Positions 55,126-64,000 of a stretch of DNA of 64,000 nt are shown here, piece by piece. The position numbers were made by a program, and so were the translations under genes. The notes under the pieces were generated by a model. That model was not told where the DNA came from. It did no database searches and was given only the letters and a program-made list of their open reading frames with translations. The stretch's first letter is position 1; each line of letters begins with the position of its first letter. This DNA is from Myotis daubentonii (Eukaryota > Chordata > Mammalia > Chiroptera > Vespertilionidae), in the NCBI RefSeq assembly GCF_963259705.1, contig NC_081848.1, positions 51,545,408 to 51,609,407 on the forward strand, written 5' to 3'.

Positions 55126-56784
55126 GAAACAGGTCACAAATGACAGAAATGGAGGAAAGCAAACTACTGGATGTAGAGTTCAAAACCACGGTTATAAGGT
55201 TTTTCAAGAATTTTCTAGAAACCTCAGAGAAATTTAGTGAGACGCTGAAGGATATGACAAAAGGCCAACTAGAAATTAAGCATACGCTGACTGAAATAAA
55301 GGATAATATACAGAGATCCAACAGCAGACAAGAGGATCCCAAGAATCAAGTCAAAGATTTGAAATATGAAGAAGCAAAAAATACCCAACCAGAAAAGCAA
55401 AAAGAAAAAAGAATCCAAAAATATGAAGATAGTGTAAGGAGCCTCTGGGACAACTTCAAGCATACCAACACTGAATTATAGGGGTGCCAGAAGAAGAGAG
55501 AGAGCAAGATATTGAAAACCTATTTGAAGAAATAATGACAGAAAACTTCCCCTACCTGGTGAAAGAAATAGACTTACAAGTCCAGGAAGCACAGAGAACC
55601 CCAAACAAAAGGAATCCAAAGAGGACTGCACCAAGACACATCATAATTAAAATGCCAAGGGCAAAAGACAAAGAGAGAATCTTAAAAGCAGCAAGAGAAA
55701 AACAGTTAGTTACCTACAAGGGAGTACCCATACGACTATCAGCTAATTTCTCAACAGAAACTATGCAGGCCAGAAGGGAGTGGCAAGAAATATTCAAAGT
55801 GATGAATAACAAGAAACTACAACCAAGATTACTTTATCCAGCAAAGCTATCATTCAGAATTGAAGGTCAGATAAAGAGCTTCACAGATAAGGAAAAGCTA
55901 AAGGAGTTCATCACCACCAAACCAGTATTATATGAAATGCTGAAAGGTATCCTTTAAGAAGAGGAAGAAGAAAAAGGTAAAGATAAAAATTATAAACAGC
56001 AAATACATATCTATCAACAAGTGAATCTAAAAATCAAGTGAATAAAAAATCTGATGAACAGAGTAAACTGGTGAATATAATAGAACCAGGGGCATAGAAA
56101 GGGAGTGGACTGACAATTCTTGGGGGGAAAGAGGTGTGGGGGTCCAGGAAGAGACTGGACAAAAATCGTACACCTATGGATGAGGGCAGTGGGAGGGGTA
56201 AGGGCAGAGGGTGGGGTGGGAACTTGGTGGAGGAGAGCTATGGGGGGAAAAAAGAAGAACAACTGTAATCTGAACAATAAAGATTTGATTAAAAAATAAA
56301 TAAATAAAAAATAATAAAAAGAATTTGAAAGAAAAAAAAAGAATCATGGGAGAGAGCAAGCAAGCTACATTTCATCACCAGGAAATAAAAAGACTAATCT
56401 AGAATGCAGGACTCTTTACAGGACAATGGGCCTGGTTCCCCTAAAGCATTGGCATGAAAATTTAAGGTAGGGGCTTGGGAAAGAGAAACTCTAAAGAGTT
56501 TTAAGAGACATAGCAACCAAATGCAGTGTATGGGTCTGGAATTATGACTCAAATATACCCATTGTTTTAAAAATAATAATCTTCTCCAGCCCCCACATCC
56601 CACTAGCTCTTATTCTATCTCTCTGCTTTCCTTCATGGATGCTCCTGGAGAGCTGTCCACACTACAAATGCTCTCTACTTCCGCACTATCCATTCCTCTG
56701 ACCCAGAGTAGTCTGCCCTCTGCCTTTCTTTCTCCAGTAAAGCTTATCCTTCCAAGGTCACAAATGGCCTCCATGCTTCTCAAT

Positions 56785-56816
56785 CCATCCATCCATCCAT
56801 CTGTGTGTGTGTGTGT
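56785..56816 (+). repeat. (ATCC)n then (TG)n
   Basis: Four CATC-type tetramers followed by eight TG. Confidence 0.85.
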
Positions 56817-56924
56817 TTGCACATAGTGTGTTTTCTTCATTTTAAAAAATCATTCTTTATAAAGATAGATCATACTACTAAATACTGTTGCTACCCAGGC
56901 ATTGAATAAACATTAGACTTTTAA

Positions 56925-57530
56925 AACCATCTTTATTGAGAAATAATTCACATACCATAAAATTCATCCATTTAAAGCATACAGTTTAATGATTTTTAGT
57001 ATAGTCACAGAATCATGGAACCATCACCACAACTAAAGTTTAGACATTGTTATTGCCCCAAATAAAGCCTTCATCCGTTAACACCACCCCCCCCTCCCCT
57101 TTCCTAGTCCTAGGCAATCACTAATCTGCTTCTTGTCCTTATAGATGTACCTGTTCTGGCCATTTCATATAATGGAATCATATAGTATGTGGTCTTTTGT
57201 GACTAGCTTTTTCCACTTAGAGAAATGTTTTTAAGGGTCACCCATGTTGCATATATCCATGCTTCATTCTTTTCTACTGCCAAGTAATAACCCATTGTAT
57301 GTACCACATTATATTTGTTTATTCATCAATTCATAGGCATTTGTCTATTATACACTTTTTGGCCATTATAAATAGTGCTGCTCTGGATATTCATGTACAA
57401 GCTTTTAAATGGGCATATATTCACATTTCTCTTGAGTATATATGTAGCAATGGAATTGCTGAGTTACATGTTTTTCAAAGAAGCTGTACCATTTTACATT
57501 CTCTCAACCATGTATGAGGGTCCCAGTTTC
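56925..57530 (-). repeat. Old L1M ORF2-end/3' UTR fragment
   Basis: Antisense L1M, with TTTATTGAGAAATAATTCAC, TATAATGGAATCATATAGTA and AGCAATGGAATTGCTGAGTT. Same family type as 22050-22620. Confidence 0.72.
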
Positions 57531-58594
57531 TGTATCTCCTCCCGGACACTTGGTATTACCTTCTTTGGTCTCTGGTCTTCCTTATCCATGTTTCCTTATC
57601 TATTCTTTGCCTTTTATGATATTGAAATTTTGGGAGAATTCAATCCTTTCCCCCTTTGAATGGTCTTCATTTTAGTTTTATTTGATGTTTCCTCATAATT
57701 AGAATCAAGTTATCTATTCTTGGCCAGAACACTATATAGGCGACATGTGTCCTTCTCAGGGTGTCACATCTGAAACTCATGATGCCCATCTGTCCTTATT
57801 GGTGATGTTAATTACTCAGTCAAGGTGTTGCTTGATTTCTCCACTCTATAATTATCATCTTTTATTCCTTGTAACTAATAAGCAATTTGTGGGAGAGACA
57901 TTTTAAGATGGTTCAAATTTTCTGCTCTTAGTCAAAATTTCCTCCTGGATTTAGCTTCCATCCATGGTTCCTGCCTAACTATCTTTCTCATGATGGTTGA
58001 AAAATGAGTATTTTTCAACTACAGCCCTCCCTGCACATTTACCAGCTGGTCCTTGGCATTTTTCTGTAAGCTAGAGCCCTCCCTTCTCCATTTATTTATT
58101 TATCTATCTAGTCTTTATTGGTAAGGAAGTACAAATTATTGTGTTTTTTTAATACTTCATAATTCATTAGCATACTTAATTGTTTTGGCCAGTGGGAGTC
58201 TCTATTCTGGCTCCTGTGTCCTTGTGGCGTGCCCCAATGGTTTAGTTAGGCCCTCCCTCCTTCCTTCCCTCCCTCCCTCTCATTCCTTGCATAATAAGAT
58301 GTTCTAGGCTCATTTTGTCCTTACCTGGCCTTAACCTGGAATTAGCCATTTCTCTGACAAGCCTGTTTTCTCTTAGTGGAGAATGTTCTTAGCCATAGGT
58401 GTGCTCATTAGGGGTGTATCTGTGTGCTTCTTGGCCCTTTTTGTAGAGACACTTAGGGAATATACACACTATGCATACATATGTGCACATAAAACATGCA
58501 TATGCACACACATAGAAGTCATGAGTTTACACTGGTATCTCCATTTTCATTCCATGGGATTCCTTCTTGCCTTTCCCAATCCATATTTTTTATT
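57531..58594. other. Intergenic, AT-rich
   Basis: Likely old L1 remnants too diverged to name; includes the pyrimidine tetramer array at 58254. Confidence 0.4.
58254..58285 (+). repeat. (CCTT)n/(CCCT)n repeat
   Basis: Pyrimidine tetramer array inside old repeat DNA. Confidence 0.85.
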
Positions 58595-58860
58595 TTTTCT
58601 TATCAGTTTTATTGAGGTACAATCAACAAACAAAACTGTAAGATATTTAAAGTGTACATTTATGGTGATTTGACATATATATGCATTATGAAAGGATTCC
58701 CACCATCTGGTTAATTAACACATCCATTACCTCATATGTTTATCAATTCATATTATTCCATAGTGAAAACCTCAACATGAATATATTCACTCACTTCTCA
58801 ACCCTATGATACATACACAATAGCTTCAGAATTGCTCCACCTGTGCCATTACAATAAAAC
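58595..58860 (-). repeat. Old L1 3' UTR fragment
   Basis: Antisense L1 3' UTR words (CAGTTTTATTGAGGTACAAT, TTAATTAACACATCCATTAC). Diverged. Confidence 0.6.
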
Positions 58861-60419
58861 TCTTAAAGTGAGTTTAGGACTTGTTTATAGTTCTTAAAAT
58901 TCATAAAAGTTTTCATGAGTTATTAATGAGGAATCTGAAAATATCCTGGGGACTTGTAAACCCCTGATAAAAATCTGTTATGAGCCTGAAATACAAGTTC
59001 AGTTCTCAGTTTGGAGTTGGCCTTTTGGGTATTTTCTTTCCAGGGTGGGAAGGCAGCTGCAGTTTCCTGAGAGCCGCCTTTAATTGAGAACATGTTTGCA
59101 AATCCACCGTGTGGTCCCAGAATTCATTCCAGTAGGCATTTATGCTCAATATGTCTCCAATTTGGCTTTGTTGGAGCATGCCAACAGACAGCAGAACCAC
59201 CAGCTACATTTTGTTAAGATAGATTGTGCCAAACTGATAATGGCAGCAGATCTATCTGACAGCCCAAGGGAACAACTCCTTGCTCTTGCAGGTGAGGCTG
59301 AAATCTGCCTGCCCTCTTTTCTCTTCAAAAAAACAGGAGAAGCATCAAAATTGTCTCAAACCAGTCCCAGGCCAATCGGGAGGTAAGCTCAGTTGCTGTC
59401 CTGTCTCCAACTCCTCGGCTAGTGTTCCATGATTATTACGTTACTTTTTTTACTCATTACATATATCATCAATCCCCCTATATTTGTTGACTTCTAGCCT
59501 TGACAGCAAGGATACTTAGCAATGAAGAAAAGACTCAGAGCTGTGGACTAGAGGACAACCTCCCAATCCATATAAAACCGATTTTAATGGGGTAGAGAGT
59601 TTAGGGGCCCAATAAACTCCTTTCCTCTTTTCTCACCAGTTGAGATATAGGAGTCAAGCCAATGGAACTCAGCATCTCTTTATCACCGATACAATCCAGG
59701 CTGCAGTATGCAGTGGATGCAATATCGCACTGCCCAAACCCCCTTTAGGGCAGGAAGGACGCATTCCCCAGATGCAGGGAGTACTTCCAGGTCACTGACA
59801 GCTGCCAGCCCTCACTGGGGATTATCTTGGCTGAAGGTAACAGTCTCTTCCAAGGTCATACTTTCCAGAGGCAGCCTGCATCCAGTGACTGATTCAACTT
59901 GGGAGTACAAAGACCTGGCCCGCTCTTTGCAATTTGGGACAGGTCTATGGGGTTGCTAAGGCCTTTGTTGGGTCTGCATTGCTTTCCAACCTCTCCTCCT
60001 ACCCAATCTGCTTTCTTCTGCTCCCTTTTACAGGCAACAATTTCAAGAGCACTCCCTTATAAATGTCCTCCATGTAATCTCAGAACTAGTCTTCCAAACA
60101 ATCCAGCCTGGAATGTGTCCAGTCAGGGAAAGCATCCTGGAGGAGGTTCCATTTGACTGCGTCTTGGAACTAAACGTGAGACAGGCAAACAGAATATGTG
60201 ATTCACTCCAGGGTTCAACATAAGTGAAGGCCCAGAGAACGTAAAGACTCAATTCAGATGTTCTGCAGACCTTCCCTGTCCCATCCAGGACTAACATAAT
60301 ACCTGAGGCAATCTTTGATGAATGAATAATAGTGACGAGTGAGCTTTTTCTATTTATTTCAGATTATGAGTTGTGTTTGTTTATTTTTTACAACAAATCA
60401 TTCATACCAAACAGGAATA
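58861..60419. other. Intergenic, nothing recognised
   Basis: A 100-codon frame at 59084-59386 has no recognisable domain. No repeat identified. Confidence 0.45.
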
Positions 60420-60600
60420 ATAAGGTCAAGCACTATGCTAAACACTTTGTATATATTCTCTTATTTAGTCCTCATAATGATCCTTTGAGGCTCATACTAG
60501 TGTTACTCTAATTTTATAGATAAAGAAAACTGAGGCTTAGCCTAGTTAAGAAATTTTCCTGGGGTCAAATGTCAAGTGATTCTCTTGGCCACACATACTA
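60420..60600 (-). repeat. MIR SINE relic, antisense
   Basis: AAGCACTATGCTAAACACTT, CTTATTTAGTCCTCATAATG and AACTGAGGCTTAGCC match antisense MIR. Confidence 0.65.
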
Positions 60601-61059
60601 CAGATTCCCTCAGACAAAGAACCATGTGAGAGTGTAGATGAGAGTTGTCAGAGTCCAGAGGGAGTGATGGCCTTTCTTGGGTGTCCACCAGGGCCTCAGA
60701 GCAGGGCTTGCCTCAGCGACTTGAGGCTGGGAGGGCCAGCCCAGATCCTAGCATGGCTTCTGCCTCTCCAACTTTGGAGAGTAGTATCAAACAGAAAGGG
60801 CTCCACTGCTGGTGAGAGAGCCATGGTTCTGAAGCTGTAGCCTCTGCTCAAACTAAGAGAAACTTGATGGACAAGTTTTTCTTGCCTTTGGTAAAGAAGG
60901 TGCCAGCATAAGGGCAATGCTTAGAGATCCTTCAGAGATGTTTTCTCAGGAAACAGTATATGTTGAAGAAGGGATTGGAGCTGGCAAGGTGTAAAGCCTT
61001 TAAAAATAGAAGGCCTGTGTGTAGGTCATCCTTGCAGATGAAATTTTGTGCAAACAATA

Positions 61060-61395
61060 TACATAAGCAAACAAAACAGAAGCAAATGCATAGATACAGA
61101 AAACAGACTGATGGTTGCCAGAGGAGAGGAGTGTTGGGGGGCTGGGTGAAAAAGGATGAAGGGATTGAGAAGTACAGATTGGTGTAATTATAAAACAGTC
61201 ATGGGGATGTAAAGTGCAGTATAGGAAATAATAGTCAATAATACTGTAATAACCCATGGATGGTGCCAGGTGGGTCCTGGAAATATCAGGGGAACACTTT
61301 GCAAAGTATATGATTGTCTGAACACTATGCTGTACACCTGAAACTAATACAAAATAATATTGAATGTAAAATGTAATTGAAAAAAAATTTTTTAA
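61060..61395 (+). repeat. Old L1 3' end in sense orientation
   Basis: Sense L1 3' sequence with GACTGATGGTTGCCAGAGGA, TAGTCAATAATACTGTAATA and TACACCTGAAACTAATACAA, ending in an A-rich tail. Usual of L1MA-like elements. Confidence 0.72.
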
Positions 61396-61436
61396 AAGAT
61401 GCACCATGTCTCTTGGTTCTTTTGCTCATCTGTCTG

Positions 61437-61565
61437 ATCATCCATTCAACAATATCTGTTGGTGCCAACTATATGGCAGGCACAGTCAAGACATTGGGTC
61501 ACAGCAGTGAATAAGATATTCAAGGTCCCAGCTCTCATGCAACTCAGGGGACTGGATAGACCTAC
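61437..61565 (-). repeat. L2 3' end, antisense
   Basis: ATCCATTCAACAATATCTG, GGCACAGTCAAGACATTGGG and CAGTGAATAAGATATTCAAG follow antisense L2. Confidence 0.5.
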
Positions 61566-62109
61566 CTGGGTCCTACTGTTTCTGGCCCGTCGACTTCTGG
61601 TTGTATAACGTGGCTGACTCCATTGCTTACTCAAGGAATGGTACCTGGGGCTCTGCATGATCATGGTAAAAAACAGGCAGGGTGTCTCACTTGTCACTCC
61701 CACCACAACCTCCTTGTATTGGGAAGTCTGGATTCCGTATCACCCTCCTAATGAAAAGGACTAATACTGAAGCTATTAGCCTGGGCCTCATGGGTGAGAA
61801 GACTCTGCCACGCTAGCCTTTATCCTCCTTTGTCCCACCGTTAGCAGGAGTGGTGAGATGGGCCCCGATTGCCTTCCACATGCATCAAAGACTACTTTGT
61901 GGCCAGTTCTCTAACACAGTCAGAGACCTGGGAACCTGCTGGGCTGGTGCCTGTCTGTGCTGAGTCCTTCAGGCCCTGCTCCATGTATCGGGTTCTTCTT
62001 TCTCCACATCAAGGACTTCCTCTTAATTGGGCAAGTCTGCTAAGCTCAAGCCCCTCTGGAGAAGCAGCTGTGATTTAGAAGTAGCCCTGTACTCCAAACC
62101 AGGAGGAAA

Positions 62110-62250
62110 GTATATTCTGATTTTAGAATTGCCACCTTCTAGCAAGTCACTTGACTGCCCTGAATCCTTTTCTGTAAGTCTGAGAATATCCCCAAGGTTG
62201 TTGTGAAGACTAAATGAGAGAATGTACAAGAAAGGCTTAGGCCTATTACA
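62110..62250 (+). repeat. MIR SINE relic, sense
   Basis: CTAGCAAGTCACTTGACTGC and GGTTGTTGTGAAGACTAAAT match sense MIR. Confidence 0.6.
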
Positions 62251-64000
62251 AACATTTACTAAACACTAGTCGGGTTTCAAATATTAATTGGATGGGAAGT
62301 CAGCTCAAATCAAAGGAGTAACATTTTTGCTTGGCCCTGAGGGAATTAAAAGAAGTATAAAGCAACATCCCTGTCGTCAAGGAATTTTTCACAGAGTTGG
62401 GTTGTACTTTTGTAGACTTTTCTGGTGATATTGAATGCTCTGAATTGCTAATAGGAAGCTGAGTAAGTGTGCATGTGTAGAATTACAGAACTAAGCAGAA
62501 AAAAAAAAACTATTGAGGGAGCAAGTGGTCAAATTACTAGTGTGGCACAGGCAGGATTTAGAGTAAAACCATGTGAATAATGGGTAGGGGGAGCATAGGC
62601 TCCTGGCCTGGGAGTTGTCCTCTCCCACCAGCATTGAAGAGGGCTGTGCTCAGCACTGATGAAAAACAGACATTCACTGACCTTTGGCAATAGGCACTTG
62701 ACCAAGTGGGTTTTCATTGGAGAAGTTGTTGTACAAATAGATACTAATAATGGATGGGCAGATTTGTGGAAGATGAAACTTTGCAGGTGGAAGGACAAAG
62801 AGCTTGCTGACAATAGTTGCTTCAGCCCAGATGTGATGAACCTTGGGCCCTTGTGACCAGCCAGGGTCACGATGGAATGTGGCCCAGCATGGCATGCAGG
62901 AGGAGATCCATGGAGAATCACATGGATGATGAAAGAAGGGAATCTAGAGCAGAAGCAGGGAAGAGACTGCTCAAGTCACTATAGCTTGTCCTAGTGGGGA
63001 GGGACAGGTAGTAATCATCAGACCCATGAGGCTGTTTTAATCATATACTAGTTTTTTCTGACTATAACAATATTTATGCTTAAGTAAACATTTTTGTAGC
63101 ATGGATTGTCATATATTGTTTGGTCATTTCAAACATATTTTTGATGACATAACCCCTCACAGATATTGCCAAGGAGGGGAAGTGAATGGACAGGTCCCAT
63201 CTCCATGGACATCACCTGGTGTCCTCCAGGGTAGATTATCTGACCATTAGAGGGTGGGGCTGACTGAAGGTGGAGAGTGGACACCTCTCCCTCAAGTGGA
63301 GAACAGAATAATTGTGGGAGGAACCCACCATCCTAGTAACTCCTTTAATTTCTTCCTATGTTTTCGTGCAGCTGTGGAAGCTTCAGTCAGCCCTGTTTGT
63401 GGGGGCCTTTGGAATGTGACCATCTGACCCCACAACAACTGATTGCTTGAGGTTTTAAAACATTGCTGAGACTTTTGACATGTGATTTCACGGCTCCTTT
63501 ATTTCTGTGTATCAGAGGCAGAATATTAACTTCACACTCTAACCTGGATACACTAAGAAGTCATACTTTATTGTTTTCCATATGTCATATAGCTTTCTTC
63601 CCAAGCCCACACCCAGCTGGTTAGCAAAAAGAAAATCTATGTACTCACTTTCAAGCTTAATTCAACGAAACCCAAGATTAACATTTATTTAGATTGACCT
63701 CTCTCGGATAAAATTGCTCAGTCTCTCAGAAAATGTATTCCCTTCATCTCTTTTGTTCCCAAAGATGTGTCCAGACATGTGCTTGAGGATTGGTTTATGC
63801 AACCTTATGATCATGGGGAAGATTGAGTCTCTGTGGCTACCCCACACCCAGTTCCTAGTGTCTCTATGGGCTCATCCTGACCTGAGCTTTCTCGGGTATC
63901 AGAAACTCTCTGATGAGAATCCCGTTTGGCCTGAGTGAGTATTTCACTCAGTAGCCTTGGGTATTGAGATCCCTCACCCTTGGCATAGTGATCCTTCTGG
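62251..64000. other. Intergenic, nothing recognised
   Basis: Unique-looking DNA to the window end, without gene, SINE or LTR signatures. Confidence 0.5.

Larger units (their letters stand above)
53992..55957 (+). pseudogene. L1-type ORF1, split by a solo LTR and frameshifted
   Basis: ATG at 53992 begins MRRQR and is interrupted within codon 6 by the LTR at 54009-55125. The frame resumes as RNRSQMTEMEESK and runs to a one-base loss near 55470, which makes a premature stop (55479-55481) relative to the copy at 14304-15171. The frame then continues in another phase from about 55484 to the natural stop at 55957, with the C-terminal motifs [15 protein letters not shown] and LLYPAKLSFR. Two lesions, so not functional. 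Confidence 0.88.
52847..56338 (+). mobile_element. Second ORF1-only L1-type element, interrupted by a solo LTR
   Basis: Flanked by a 15-bp duplication AAGAATCATGGGAGA (52832-52846 and 56339-56353). It begins with a 5' UTR homologous to the element at 13929-16189 (AACCAAGATGGCAGCATAGG), contains ORF1, and then a ~330-bp 3' region unlike that element, ending ACAATAAAGATTTGATT and A-rich tail. Without the LTR the element is about 2.37 kb. ORF2 is absent. A GGAATTTGAGG/AGAATTTGAAAG similarity at both ends suggests either a longer degenerate duplication or a second event at the A-rich border. Confidence 0.82.

Noticed and set aside
59084..59386. 100-codon frame as a possible exon
   Set aside because: No recognisable domain, only weak splice-like AG/GT words, and no partner exons.

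Overview
The window is nuclear DNA from a placental mammal, almost certainly a vespertilionid bat. The sign is the repeat set: about ten tRNA-derived SINEs of the Ves type (A-box, B-box, CT-rich tail), several short Helitrons of the HeliBat type (5' TC, 3' hairpin then CTAG, inserted between A and T), and young L1 copies, on a background of old mammalian repeats (MIR, L2, MER5, MLT1, L1M). The species name is an inference from repeats only.

One protein-coding gene is convincing: an intact, uninterrupted 504-codon RASSF10 reading frame on the + strand at 29587-31101, in a CpG-rich island with an upstream GC box and E-box. The rest is intergenic. In human, RASSF10 lies between TEAD1 and ARNTL/BMAL1 on 11p15 (from memory). 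I see no exon of either neighbour, which fits the large gaps there.

Layout: 1-6.8 kb, unremarkable DNA with MIR, MER5-like and SINE pieces and a long pyrimidine tract. 7.1-9.8 kb, a composite locus: an old L1 split by an LTR, a ~380 bp block and a Helitron, where the block is an inverted copy of sequence ~1.1 kb downstream. 9.8-13.9 kb, L2, MIR and MaLR relics. 13.9-16.2 kb, a 2.26 kb ORF1-only L1-type retrotransposon (HAL1-like) with 14-bp target duplications. 16-28 kb, microsatellites, a mariner MITE, Helitrons and a cluster of SINEs. 28.05-28.5 kb, an LTR with seven phased CCAAT boxes just upstream of RASSF10 in the same orientation. 29-32 kb, RASSF10. 37.1-37.9 kb, a complete solo LTR with a 6-bp target duplication. 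39.8-40.9 kb, two Helitrons in opposite orientation, one with a 26-bp-arm palindrome. 41-43.4 kb, old LTRs, one holding a Helitron. 47.3 kb, a hAT MITE. 52.8-56.3 kb, a second ORF1-only element whose ORF1 is split at codon 6 by a complete 1,117 bp solo LTR with a 4-bp target duplication. 56.3-64 kb, old L1, L2 and MIR pieces and unassigned DNA.

The most interesting material is the two independent ORF1-only L1-type elements with different 3' ends that diverge at the same point just after the ORF1 stop, the inverted duplication at a Helitron lacking its terminator, and the LTR with a regular CCAAT/octamer array upstream of RASSF10. I did not find a clearly new protein-coding system.
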